The notes below the pieces were generated by a model that had not been told where the DNA came from, did no database searches, and saw nothing but the letters and a program-made list of their open reading frames with translations. The translations under genes and the position numbers were made by a program. 64,000 bases of DNA from Ceratobasidium sp. AG-K (lineage: Eukaryota; Basidiomycota; Agaricomycetes; Cantharellales; Ceratobasidiaceae), in the NCBI GenBank assembly GCA_037039685.1, contig JAWNGF010000013.1:827001-891000 (forward strand), given 5' to 3'. Every line of letters begins with the position of its first letter. The stretch's first letter is position 1. Below, piece by piece: positions 43,422-54,863 of the stretch.

Positions 43422-44609
43422 TGTAAAGAATCATTAACAGCAGAAGACATGGCAGACCTCTTCCTCAAGAATGTTTGGCATCTCCATGGCACTCCTAAGC
43501 AAACAATTGCAGATAGAGGCTCAACAATCAACATTAAATTTCTCAAGGCCCTGTACAAGGCAGTGCACATTGACTCAGCATTTTCCTCTGCTTACTGTGC
43601 ACAAACAGATGGCCAAACTGTGCAAATACACCAATGGCTTGATGCATATTTGCACGCTTTCATTAATCACAGGCAGACAGACTGGGTGGATTTGCTACTT
43701 CTTGCCAAGTTCTGTCTCAATAACTCCAAGTGTGAGGCCAGTGGATTCTTTCCCTTTGAGCTGGTTTATGGCTGCTCTTTTGCCATCTCACCCAGCCTGG
43801 AACCCACTGGAATGCTTGCTGCTGATAATAGGGCTGCAGAAGTCCGGGCTGTGATTGAGTAGGTCCAGACAATGCTGAAATGGACTCAGAAACACTACAA
43901 GCTGAAAGCCCATGGAGTCCCTCTGCCGAAACTTGAAGTTGGTGATCAAATCTGTTTGCTACACATGCACATCAAGGCCCAGCCTCCCAATAAGAAACCA
44001 GATCACAAGCAATATGCTCCCTTCCCCGTTCTGGAACACATAGGCACCCACACTTACTGCTTGTAGCAGCCTGAGACAATGAAGATCTGTTATGTTTTCC
44101 ATGTTGCTCTGCTCTCTGAAATACAGCAGGACACTGATTTCAAGCGCACCTTCCAACAATCACCTCCTGTGATAACTGAGGATGGGTAAGAGGTGTATGA
44201 GGTTGACAAGCTAATTGATTGGCAGCCGGAAAATGGAATCTGGAAGTACAGGGTCTGTTGGCAAGGCAATGGACCACTTGATGACACCTTAGAGCCCGTT
44301 TCTGACCTTCTGCTCTTAGGGGACACACTGCGGGACTTCTACACTAATTTTCTTGATGCCCCATGGCCAGATGATCCAGTCCCTCTTGTTGTACCTAAGG
44401 TTAACAGGGCAACAAGCAAAAAAAGTCTAACACCACCAAAGCCCACCCGTTTGCCTCCCTTGCCTTACTCAAATGCTCCATGCTCACTTAAACCTACAGT
44501 GCTGCTCATTATGCTCATTCATCACCCCCACAACAACACTCCTTACAACAGCAGGGCAGCTTGGATACCCACCTCCATGATATGCCAGAAGGCTTCCAGA
44601 GTGAATTAG
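43422..44609 (+). pseudogene. Element M pol: integrase and chromodomain-like end
   Basis: The frame begins KESLTAEDMADLFLKNVWHL in the integrase core, after the site of the first catalytic Asp. It continues ADRGSTINIKF, AQTDGQTVQIHQ and NHRQTDWVDLL, with a TAG at 43860, then EVGDQICLLHMHIK, another TAG at 44064-44066, SEIQQDTDFKRTFQQ, a TAA at 44188 and YEVDKLIDWQ...YRVCWQGNG. It closely parallels element K. The third acidic residue position reads QIHQ instead of E.., so the enzyme would be dead anyway. Confidence 0.85.
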
Positions 44610-45120
44610 ACTCAGGCACCCCCTACCTGCACTTTGTGCTCATTCCACCTGCTACCAAATATGCCTGCTTGTGCAAGAGCCCAGCCAGCTCCACTACATG
44701 TGCTATGGCTACCTTGACTACCTCAGCAGCAACATTCCGGCTTCTGTCCATGGCAGCCCCTTCTATTGCTGGCATCATTTTACAGCATGCGATTTCCCCA
44801 AGTTCCAGAAAGTCATTGCTTGCATTGCAATGAAAATACTCACTGTGGGTTGAGGTGTCCCTATCCAAGCACATGGACTGCTTCTCCATTGGAACAAGCA
44901 AGGATTTGCATGTTTCTTTCAATTGCCTCACACTCAGAGAAGACTCAGAGCCCAAGCCACCCCCTCTCCAGTACCTGGGCCTGAACCACTTCCAGAGGAG
45001 CCTGCTGCTGATTGTGGATGGTTTCCAGAAGCTGCAGTTGCCTCTAATTGGGGCAGTGATTTTCAAGTGGGCTGGAGCCAGTGCCAATGGTCCAGTGACT
45101 CCGCCAATGGCCCATTTTAG
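44511..45120 (+). pseudogene. Element M ORF3 (type II, several frameshifts)
   Basis: Starts MLIHHPHNNTPYNS, overlapping pol. Across shifting frames it shows DTHLHDMPEGFQSELDS, IPPATKYACLCK, CYGYLDYLSSNIPASVHG, CWHHFTACDF...FQKVIA, LPEEPAADCGW and SDSANGPF, ending at the G-run. All type II blocks are in the same order as in K and Q. At least three frameshifts make it dead. Confidence 0.68.
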
Positions 45121-45459
45121 GGGGGGGGGTCACAAGCCATGCCCCTGACAACAGCGTTGGGTGTCTCTGTGCTGTGTGCCTGTCTCCCCTTCTGTTGCGT
45201 TCATCCTAATGCCACATAGTTTGGTTTGATTGTTACTCCTTGTTACTTCATCCATATCTTAGTTCTTGAGACACATGGTTGATGGGCATGTAGACCCTGT
45301 CTTCCAATTTTCCCATGTTGCTGTGTTGAGATTTCCATGTGCTACATGCACTTCTACTTTGGATGTTCTTTTCCTGCTTGATTTGGCCTTGTATTCCACT
45401 GAGTGGCTACAAGGGCGATGACATCCTTAGGGCGCGGTAGAGGATGAGCAGCAATTTAT

Positions 45460-46530
45460 CCAAAGGACATGGCACCAGAAGTGCATGAAACAAGCAATAG
45501 AGCAACAAGGGTAACCAAACCACACAAAATAACAGGTAAACAGATTACAGAGTCTCTTGTCCGCAGCACAACTCATGACAGGATCTGGGGGCTGAGGTTG
45601 CACAGAGAGGCTTCAAAAGATAATGGATAACCTCCTCAAGGTGTAGTACAGTGTGTGAACAACAAGGTATGTTGTTATTGGGGTTCCAAGGCAATCTCCC
45701 TTATTTTGAGCAAAATCAAACCAAAGGCACCCATCTACATGGGGAAAGCAGAACAAACCCAAAGGAGCAACTTGTGAACAGACAAGAAGAAGAGTATTGT
45801 CGTGACCCAAGGCCCCTCCAATAGACTTGGACTCCAATTTGCTTGCCTTGTGTCTTCCTTACTTGCGTTCTCCTTTGTGTGTGCTTCCTTTGTTGCCTGC
45901 TACCTTTGTTTGTGCACAGCCTTAGGCTGCTTCCTTTTTCTTTTGTCTAGCAGCTTCCTTTCTTGGCAAGTCATGTTCCTTTATAGGACATGACTATTAG
46001 AGCTTTCTGATTGGAGAGTTTGTATGACTTGTTTCTTGGCATGAGTATGACTCATGCCTTTTCTGAATATATAATGAGGCGACAACAAGCATGGTATCTC
46101 CATCTTGTTTTGCCTTGTCATTTCCCCGACAAACAGTCCTTCACTGGGTTTCCCTCAGGATTACCTTGGATCCTCAGGTCCTAGTGCCGTTCACAGTCTA
46201 CAGTTAACAGTTCTTTGGGTGCCAAGCCAAGTCTCTATAAGTCTTGACTTGTGCACATACAGTTACAGTTGGCAACCATCAGAGTGTTGGGTTGCAACAA
46301 GTATGCAGTAAATGCAGATCAACTTGCAGCAGTAGAGACTTCATGGTAATCAAACACGTATACAAAGGAATAATCAAGAGAAGGAAAAAGAATGGAGAAG
46401 CAATCAAAGCAAACCATGTGGCACAGGAACAGCACAAATCAAAGAATAGAGCAACAAGGATCACAAAGGGCATAGCTCAACAGAGGAATAAGAAGCACAG
46501 CCCATAGCCAGGAACATGGCTTTTTACACA
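45460..46530 (-). repeat. L LTR fragments, minus strand, split by a solo LTR
   Basis: One short L fragment ends near 45580 (AACTCATGACA). A second runs from about 45590 (GAGAGGCTTC, ATAACCTCCTC) and is interrupted at 45798-46299 by a solo LTR. It continues to about 46530 (GGAACATGGCT). Both are minus oriented and diverged. 45376-45459 holds nothing I recognise. Confidence 0.65.
45798..46299 (+). mobile_element. Solo LTR of the element D family
   Basis: 502 bp, TGTCGTGACCC...GGGTTGCAACA, duplication AGTAT at 45793-45797 and 46300-46304. It is similar to the LTR at 60192-60655. TATATAA is at 46068-46074 and ATCTTGTTTTGCC begins at 46102, the position where A and B have their self-primer motif. 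Confidence 0.88.
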
Positions 46531-46559
46531 AATTGCTGAAGCTGTTGTAGAATGTCCTG

Positions 46560-47110
46560 TTGCTTGATCTTGCACTTCCACCTCCAACATGCAAACAGAT
46601 GGCCAGATTGGGCAGGTTAACCAATGGTTGGAAGCCATTTTGCATGCCTTCATCAATCACATGCACATTGAGTGAGTAAATTTGTTGCCTGTTGCTCAAT
46701 CCTGTGATAACAACTCCAAGGTGTCAGGAGAATGGCTCTCCTTGCAACCTCTTGTGGTGTGTGGCACCACCTATTATGTGTGTGCTGTTCTCTATTTTAT
46801 GTTACTTCTTAGCCACATTGTTTGTTTTGTGTGCAACATGCTTGGTGCTGCCTCCATTGCTTTGTCTTTGACAAAGGTAGTCAGTCGATTAGCTGCCAGC
46901 TAACCTAGCCTGGGTCTACTGGAGTGCCTATGGCCAACGACAGAGCTGCAGAATGATGGCTGTGGTCAAGGAGGTCCAGGCCACACTCAAATGAACTGGG
47001 GGATGTCACAGAGTAGTAGAGTACAGAGTTACCTTGCCAGAATTGACAGCTCACAATGAAGTGTACTTGCAAGGCACACAGATGTAATTCCAACAGCCCA
47101 GCTAGAAGTG
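46560..47110 (+). pseudogene. Integrase fragment of an L-family element
   Basis: QTDGQIGQVNQWLEAILHAFINH and LLPVAQSCDNNSK match integrase of K and M. About 165 bp of foreign, LTR-like sequence (46734-46900) interrupts it. Pieces such as MAVVKEVQATLK follow, corresponding to the region after the integrase core. Badly broken. 47111-47273 shows nothing I can name. Confidence 0.6.
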
Positions 47111-47273
47111 TGACAACAAGTGATACTTTCCATTCTCCTTCATAGCATGCATAGGCTGCTTATTGATTGGATGACATGGGCCTGGCTTCTGACAATTGAC
47201 AGTCTCACTAGTTCCAATGTTGAGCTGTCCAACTTTGTCAGCTCCATGGCTGTTTCCCTGGGTATTCACATTT

Positions 47274-47763
47274 TGTCACAAGCCATGCCCCTGAGAATGG
47301 ACTATGTCCTGTGATTCAGTGCTTTGTGTGCTGTTCACCCTCTTGGTTGCACTTCTCCTCTGCCATGTAGTTTGTTTTGGTTGTTGCCTCTTTGTGGTGA
47401 CTTCCCGTGCTTGCGTGTTTGCACAGGTGGTTGAGTGGCATGTAGGCTCTGTTCTCTGATTTTCTCATGTTGCTGCGCTAAGGTCTCCATGTGGTACATG
47501 CACTTCTTCTTCTGATCTTCTGATCTTCCACCTTTGATGCCTGTCATGCTTTCCCCATGTAGATAATGATCCTTGTTTTGCTTGCTATAAAAGATGCAAG
47601 GGAAATTGTCTTGGAACCAGAGAAACAATTTACCTTGTTGTTCACCCACTCTACATTGGCCTGAGGAGGTTATCCAGCATTTTTGGGAGCCTCTCAGTGA
47701 TCCTCAGGCACAAGAGCTGCTCATTCAAGTCTCAAACAGCCCTTTCTTGAAGGGGTTGTGACA
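47274..47763 (+). repeat. L-family LTR
   Basis: 490 bp, TGTCACAAGCC...GGGGTTGTGACA. TATAAAA is at 47586-47592, and AGAAACAATTTACC is at 47621-47634, 35 bp downstream. I find no matching flanking duplication (CATTT versus CACCT). Confidence 0.82.
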
Positions 47764-48394
47764 CACCTCCTGGACCAGACTGTCTGTTGTGGTTGCTGCT
47801 CCTTTCTTGTTGCTTCCAGTGTTCAGTCCTTCGTCTACATGTTTGTTTACATGTAATCCCCTCCAGTGTTCCAGACAAATACACTTTGACCCTGACATAG
47901 CACAAGCTCGTCATCTGCTGATGTTGCTGTAGAGCTAGCCCCTGGTGCCTTGTTACAATTGCCCCTGGTAGGTATATCAGTGTCCATGATTGAAGCTGTA
48001 GTGGAAACCTTGTGGAGCCCTAGCACAATGACCTGTGTTGTTCATACACTTTATCTGACCCAGAGGTGCCTACTGGGTGTGACACTTGAACTGCTTAGGA
48101 CCATGAAGAGCCACAATATTCTCAGTTACAGCTGTATGCAATATGCCTTGCAGCCAGTGCTCTTGTGATGGGGTGGCAATTCTCATGACTTACATTATCA
48201 CCAACTTGCATGTCTGTGTTCAAATATCCTGGAAGAACATAAAGTCAAATTCCAGCCATTGGGAACCTGTCCCAGGTGCAAACAAAAAAGACTGATATCC
48301 ACGTAATTCAATCAGTTCAATCAAAGCTGGTCAAAGTGACTGTCAATTGACCACTGAATTGCTTGCTCCACCTCCACCATAAGCAAATTGGTTA
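47764..48394. other. Low-information stretch between L LTRs
   Basis: 47764-48180 has faint similarity in layout to an L LTR (GGAACCTTGTGGAGCCC, then a TGTTGTTCATACAC segment), so it may be a very old one. 48181-48394 shows no gene or repeat I recognise. Confidence 0.4.
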
Positions 48395-49394
48395 TGTCAC
48401 AAGCCAAACTCTTGACAATAGACCTTCATGCTTGCACCCTGTTGGACTGCATTGCTTAGGCCTCTGTTGAGCTTTGCTCCATCTTACTGCAGTCGTTATT
48501 TCCGCTCTTCTTGTGCCACTATCTTTGCTTTTATAACTGCACCTTTGTTGCTGCTTCCCTCCCGTTGTCATTGATGGACTTCATTGAGCGGCATGAAAGC
48601 TCTGCTTACAGATTAATTTGGATGGCTGTGTGCTGCCTACATGAGTTCCATGGACTTCCTCATCTGATTTCTCAACTTGCTCCTTGACACTTGTTCTTCC
48701 TCCTGGGTAGATTGTTGTCCTGTACTACTTCTTGCTATGCTAGACCAAAGGGAAGTGATCTTAGAGCAGTGCAAAAGATTAGCTGTGTTGCTTACATCCC
48801 ACTACACCCTAACAGGTCATAAAATGTCTTTGGAGCCTCTCAGTGAAATCTAAGTGTCACAACCCTTTCCAGAATGGCTGTTTGAGACTGACTGAGCAGC
48901 TCTTAGGCCTTAGGATCACTGAGAGGCTCCAAAACATGTTGGATAACCTCCTCAGGGTAAAATAGAGTTGGCAAAGGACAAGATAAATCGCTCTTGGGGT
49001 TCCAAGACCACTTCACCTGCACCTTTTTGTGGCAAGCAAACTAAAGAAGCACTATCTACATGGGGAAAGTGCAGCAAGCCTAAATTGAGCAGGATAAGAA
49101 CGTCAGGAGAAGAAGTGCCTGTTGCACATGGAGATCTGAGCGCAGCAAGATGCGAGCATTAGAAGACAGAGCCTACATGCCAATCAGCCATCTGTCCCAA
49201 GGACTAGGCAATGGAAGGAATAACCAAGGAGTAAGAATCAAATCAAATAACATGGCAAAGGTTAAGTGCAAGAGAGAGAGGAACAGAGCACTGAGACACA
49301 CAACACTATATTGTTGCCAGGAGCATGGCTCATGACACTATGGCCTTAGAGTTGCTCATCAGTCCCTACAACCCTTTTGCACTGGGTCATGACA
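48395..49394 (+). repeat. Element P 5' LTR (L family), split by a reversed L LTR
   Basis: Plus LTR halves 48395-48854 and 49338-49394 (ends GGGTCATGACA) surround a minus-strand L LTR. The halves join in the usual LTR order (CTCAGTGAAATCTAAG|GCCTTAGAG). Transcripts would form a long hairpin. Confidence 0.78.
48855..49337 (-). mobile_element. Solo L LTR nested in an L LTR, opposite strand
   Basis: 483 bp, plus-strand reading TGTCACAACC...GCTCATGACA. Flanks CTAAG (48850-48854) and CTATG (49338-49342) look like a target duplication with one mismatch. Confidence 0.8.
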
Positions 49395-49395
49395 T

Positions 49396-49408
49396 GGTGA
49401 ATTGTTCT
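49396..49408 (+). promoter_or_regulatory. Probable self-priming site of element P
   Basis: GGTGAATTGTTCT starts one base after the 5' LTR. Its reverse complement AGAACAATTCACC differs by one base (allowing a G-U pair) from AGAACAATTTACC, found 35 bp after the TATA box in L LTRs. Confidence 0.55.
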
Positions 49409-50580
49409 TTCCCAGCTAAATTCACCCATATCTCCCCAAACGGGCTCCCGATTGCTCTCATCAGTTTCAGATTGTCCAGGTTAACAATATGCACTTTGCC
49501 CCCTGCTCAGTGGCGTAGTATGTACAAGCCTTCACCCCACCTTCTGCAATCAAGTGATCATCCTCAGGTGTCCTACAAAGACCAAATCAGCCATAGCATG
49601 ATTATTCTCTACCTCATGCTCAAGTGAAACCTCACAAGCACCAGGCATCAGCGCTACAATTCCAGGACAGGGTCACTGCCTCAGCAGGAATGCCTCTGCA
49701 TTTGGAAACATTTGGAGGTAGCCCGGATGCCTTGCTAGTGCAATCTGCAATCTTTCATCACAGAACCTACTGGAATATCTCAAACGTTCAAAACTGCACC
49801 CTTGTACTCATGAAATACATACTGCAGCTGAAATACATCTGGATATTGCACCTAGAACAAACAGCGGACAGCACTGCCAGCCAGGTGATCAATCCAGAAG
49901 TGCTGAAGGCGGCAACGCTGTCAAGGACAGGAGGGCTCTCCAACATCTCAGTGTTGGGCACCACTGAGCCTGCTGGGCACCACTGAGCCTGCTCAGGCAG
50001 TTGTGAGCTCCACTCATCACACTGATCAAGCTCTCACACTTTTCCAGCAAAAATATCCCTTATGCAGTGTCCCTCAATGCCATACATTAAGCATGAGTTA
50101 CCTGCACCTCTGCAAGCCACAGCAGTGCCCTACTTTTCCACTTTTGGCATTGGGAGCACAAATAGCAACCCAGCCCCCTCTGCCAGTCGCACCAGAACAG
50201 GAAGGGGAGATGATAAGGCCAGGGGAGATGCCAAGAGATTATTAAGCTTATTTGGCTGCCATGGGGAGGCCCCAGATCCTGGCGACCCTCCAGAACTCCA
50301 TTAGATGCAATTCTCTGCTGCTAGATGCTGTCCAGCCAAGGATGAGAAGCATGTGGCCATGGAGATGCTGGAAGAGACTCTAGGGCATTCTTCATCTGCA
50401 CTTTATCCGCTTTGATCTAATTATTAACTCGGACCTCTGGTGCTTCCACCCTCAAGTCAGTATTCCAGATGCAAAGAAACATGTGGGCAACAGAGAGCCA
50501 GGATTGAGTTCCCTCATGCTGGAAGACAAAGCCTATTGCCTTGCCAACCAGTGTTCTTTCCCTGCTGGTCATTCCAAAAT
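49409..50580 (+). pseudogene. Element P leader and gag remnant
   Basis: 49409-49620 is leader, with a block also present in K and M. The gag remnant is in pieces: YILQLKYIWILHLEQTADST...LSRTGGLSNIS parallels element K gag (CIQELEDTLNAHMEQE...PPRTGGISCIS). Near 50500 EDKAYCLANQCSFPAGHSKI parallels LLLANQSSFPSDYSKI. It is cut at 50580 by an L LTR, and the rest of the element is missing. Confidence 0.6.
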
Positions 50581-51087
50581 TGTCACAAGCCATGCTCTAG
50601 ACAATGGACTATGTCTTGTGTTTCAGTGCTGTGCACTCACACTTTGTGGTTTGTGTGATGCTTTCTCTCTGTGTTGCTCTTCTCCTCTGCCACCTACATT
50701 GCTTTGAGTGTTGCCCCTTTGTGTGGCCTCCCTCTTTTAGTTGTTTGGACACATTGTCGGACGGCATGTGCACTCCCGCCTCTGTTTCTGCTGCGTTGCT
50801 GCACTGAGATCTCCATGTGCTACATGCATTTTCCTTGTTGATGTTCTCATCTTCCTCCTTTAGTGCTTGTGGTGCTTTCCCATGTAGATAATGATTCGTA
50901 CCTTTGCTTGCTTTTAAAGATGCAAGGGAAATTGTCTTAGAGCCTCAACAACAGCATACCTTGTTGTTTACCCACCCTAATTTGCCCTAAGGGGGTTATT
51001 CAACATCTTTTGAAGCCTCTCGGTGATTCTTAGGCCTAAGAGCTGCTCACTAGTCTCAAACAACCCTTCTCTGACCAGGTTGTGACA
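50581..51087 (+). repeat. L-family LTR
   Basis: 507 bp, TGTCACAAGCC...CAGGTTGTGACA, truncating element P gag. It could be P's own 3' LTR after an internal deletion. 51088-51342 holds no recognisable feature. Confidence 0.8.
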
Positions 51088-51342
51088 ATGCTTGTATATG
51101 CTGAGGAAAGAGAAGAAGAGTGAGAGTAACCATTTGGAAAAGCCTGGCAAATGTCTGGAAGGCTGACCTTGGAGTAGATCTAACAACACACATTTCCCAA
51201 GATGAGCTGCTACTGATGACTTTAATAGCCAAATCCACTCCACACCCTCCTTCCAGCCATTATCCTGTCACTGTGCAGTGGTTTGGGCAGTGGCTCCAAG
51301 TACTTTGGGTCTGCTGGTGTCAATGAAGATTATCCTCCCCAC

Positions 51343-51852
51343 TCTCACAACCTGCTCAGAGAGGGGTTGTTTGAGGCTTAATGAGCGGCTCTTAGGCCTT
51401 GAAATCTCTGAGAGGCTCCAAAAGACGTTGGATAACCTCCTTAGGGCAAAGTAGAGTGGGTAAACAACAAGGTAAATTGTTCTTGGGATTCCAAGACAAT
51501 TTCCCTGGCTTCTTTATAGCAAACAGAAGAAAGGAAGCGCTGTCTACACGAGGAAAGTGCAACAGTCCAAAAGGAGCATAAAAGGAACATCATAACAAGA
51601 AGAGCACATAGCACATGGGGATCAGCGCGCAGCGCTCCGGAAAAATACCTGACCAGGGAATACATGCCGATGATCCACATGTACAGAGGGCTAAGTGAGA
51701 GAAGCAACAACAAGGGAGTAAACAACAAACCAAACTACATGGCAGCCAACAAGAACACAACAGGGGGAAAACAACCAACACAGCAACAAAGGCAGCCAAC
51801 AAGTGATGAAGGCACAGCACACAGACCATTGTCAGGAGCAAGGCTTGTGATA
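51343..51852 (-). repeat. L-family LTR, minus strand
   Basis: 510 bp; plus-strand reading TCTCACAACC...GGCTTGTGATA, so both terminal dinucleotides carry a point change. No convincing duplication. 51853-52160 resembles neither LTR nor coding sequence clearly. Confidence 0.78.
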
Positions 51853-52159
51853 CCCTCCAAGTGGAAGTGTGGAAGAAGGTGAGTAGTGGTCCAAGCCTTC
51901 CATTGCAGCTGTACCAAAGTTGTGTCCTTGACCAATATTTGTTTGTAACTCTACTGTCATGAATGAAGATTGTCCTGCGCCAGCAGAGGAACTACCCTGC
52001 TCAGACAACAAAAACAAGGTCAATGACCCTGGTGATCCTGCCTGCATGGATGATTTAGGTGGCAATGGCAAGGCTGCACTTCGATTTGGGGAGATGGAGA
52101 TGAACAGGTTGGAGATCCTTTGGTGCAATAGCAAGTCTCAAAGGCTTAAGTTAGTGCAA

Positions 52160-54760
52160 ACCTTTTCATGAAACTCAGCTAATACTTTGTGCCTTATCTC
52201 TCATACATAACCACTGTTTCATCCACAAATGACCCAAGAACTGTCAAGACTCTGTTGGCAAACCTGAGCCTATTTCTCACAGGAAAGCTGAAACAAATCA
52301 ACCATGCATTGACCCAAGAGATGGCCTTCCACACAAGTTTGATGACTGGAGAGAGTGGGCAGTCTATCCATTCTTGAGATCACTACGTATGATTACTGCA
52401 TCAACTCCCACTGCGCCTTATTAGGGAGATATTGCCAGCTTTCAGCCTGTTCATTATGCAAGGAGGCTTGGTTCAAGCCCAATGGCCAACTGCAAAGGTC
52501 ATACATTGTTTTCTCCTTGTTATACAGCTGCAGGCGATCTTCCTAAACCTAGCCATTATCAAATTGCTTCAATATGCAGCACATGGCAAGTGACTTTCTT
52601 GACACATCACCTTCAGGAAGTCTTTGATTGTGCTCACTTCCAGGCACTTGTTGAAAGACCATTTGGCCAGGTATTCCTTTGCATGTTTTTGATGTAGCAA
52701 TTGAAATTGTCCTTGGACATCACTCAATGGATTCACTTTGTGCACCTACTTCAATCATGGCATTGGCGTTGGTGCTATGCCAGGCCCATGTCAGTTCAAG
52801 GATCTTAATTCATTTCTCAGCCCGTTACTTGAAGAGTTGCTTTAGCTGGAAACTGGTGTTGAAACTTGCAATCATTCAGCTGCCCTACATCCTCAACAAT
52901 TCGCTTTACAAGCATTATGCATCTTGGCATTTGGGGATATACCCACTGGCACTCACCAAGCTGTTGGATGTCAAAGGGCATAATGCCATGTGCCCATGTT
53001 GAAACTCCACTTGTGCATTGGTTGACTGACTGATGCCTGTTGCTTACTATGTCCCACTGACACAGCCAAGCCAAAAGAGTATTGAGACACACACAAATTA
53101 CCAATGCAGCAACCAAACACTTATTTGCTGCAAGTGGCAGAAATCAAAGCTGCGTTAGCAAAAGCTTCTCAAGAAAGACTTGCCCATCAACATGGTATGA
53201 ACTGCCATTGTATAGTATTCATTCTATGATCCATCAAGATTGTTGCCTCCTTCCCATACACTTTCATCCACCTGATGTTTGAAAAACTTGTCAAAGTTCC
53301 TCACACAGCGTGCAGGTAACTCCAAGTAACTCAATAAATGTGCCAGCCAGTATTAGCTTACTGCTGCTCAATGGAACACAAGTGGGGAGGAGACATCAAT
53401 AGCCACAAAGACCACCCACTGGGTCTCTGTTGGTACACTTCCCAACATTGCACCAGATGGAAAGCTCTATAAGTTTGAGGCTGATGGTTTCTAGATTCAA
53501 TATATTGCCCCAATTTTGTGCTGCAAACCACTCTCACTGAAATACTACAACCATATCATGGATCTGCAGGGGCTCTTTGGCCTCTGCCTTCAATGTAAGA
53601 TCACAGATACAGAGTTGATTGCTTGGAGACATTAATCATCTATTGGGTTGCTAATTGAGAGGTGTGAGTGACTTAATTCAGTGAAGTCAGCATGGCATTG
53701 ATGACATGACCATCTAAGACACCACAACTGATGCAAAGTCTCATGTTTATCTGCCTGTCCCCTCACTATCCATGTACAGCTCCACAACCCATACTTCATC
53801 CATCAAGCTGGTCCTGTGTGGGCAAAGCAGGAAAATTGCTGGCAAGCTTTTGCAGGAGTTTGCCGTAGGCTGTCTCTAATTGGCTCAATCCCTTCCTGCA
53901 CATTGACCTTCTGCTCCAAGTCCTTCTCCTTATGATATCCTCCATTCCTCAGAGCCTGACCCTTCAATGCTACTCAGCACCCTTGCATATTATAACCGAG
54001 TTTGGGGTGAGAATAAACAAGTAGAATGTGTTATACAACAAATGTGAGCCACATCACATGTTCAACGTGTGCTTTCAGAGCTACTTTCAATGCTATTGAA
54101 ACTAGACCCTACATCTGTCTCACACCACTATATGACAATACACTTCACCATTGATGTCACACTGCTCAACTAAGTGGTTTTGTAGTTTCAAGTTGTCCTC
54201 ACAGACCAGAATTTGACTGTTGCCTGGCCACAAACATAACCAACATTGATTTGGTGGTGCAATATGGCTGTGTTCGTCATGAAACAGTGGCATTCCATTT
54301 GAGCTTCAGGAGTGAATAGAGAAGCACAGGATAAGTTGTGTGTGTGTGTGAGTTTATACATGCATTGCTTAGAAGAAATTGATGCATGTTTCTTATACAA
54401 AGCTTGAGTATGCCATGCTCCCTAACAGATATGGCTCAAGACACAACCAGGAAGATTTTCCTATCAACTATGGCCAGCTTCTTGACATTATCTTTGAGGG
54501 TACATGGGTTTGGAGACCTTTACCTAGATCAGCATTCTTTCTTTGCAAGAGTACTTGTTTACAAAATTACAGGGCATGGGGATGCTGCAAATGAGGTTGT
54601 GGAATATGAGTAAATGGCAAAGTTGCCAACTATTATCAACATACTCACCATTGATTGTATTGTTGGGCAAGTTGTTGTTCAAAGTGATGTAAAGAACGAC
54701 TCAGACTTGTGAAAGAGATCTATAACAAAGTACCTACCGAAAGAGCAACTGTATAAAAGG
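52160..54760 (+). pseudogene. Tnp2/Plavaka-like transposase fossil
   Basis: Across several frames and many stops the order of blocks matches the large transposases annotated 'Tnp2 family' in Agaricomycetes: MPGPCQFKDLNSFLSPLLEE near 52775; LDVKGHNAMCPC near 52965; YYVPLT near 53045; LPNIAPDGKLYKFEADGF near 53440; IAPILCCKPLSLKYYNHIM and LFGLCLQCKITDTEL near 53510-53610; CPLTIHVQLHNPYF and AGPVWA near 53755-53825. Near 54400-54680 a C-terminal part has YAMLPNRYGSRHNQEDFPI and NILTIDCIVGQVVVQSD. Relics of this cut-and-paste (CACTA-like) class are common in such genomes. I see no terminal inverted repeats. Family name from memory. Confidence 0.65.
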
Positions 54761-54863
54761 TGAGAGAAAGAAAAAGAAGATCTGTCTGAAAATGCATACC
54801 TCAGATTTGTGAAAGAGGTCTGAGGATTTACATTCAAACACAGTCACAAGTAAGTGCCCCAGC

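Larger units (their letters stand above)
43252..45375 (+). mobile_element. Ty3/gypsy element M (L family, internally deleted)
   Basis: Plus strand: LTR tail 43252-43321 (CTCTCAGTGATCC...TCTGACA), leader 43322-43421, then directly integrase. Gag, protease, RT and RNase H (about 5 kb) are therefore missing. The chromodomain region, type II ORF3, G-run and a 3' LTR from about 45128 to about 45375 follow. The 3' LTR start is GGTCACAAG rather than TGTCACAAG. Confidence 0.75.

Noticed and set aside
47764..48394. Possible coding frames (47950-48168 and others)
   Set aside because: Short, no motifs, in decayed LTR-like sequence.
54330..54360. Short TG repeat (gtgtgtgtgtgtg)
   Set aside because: Ordinary simple repeat inside the transposase relic.
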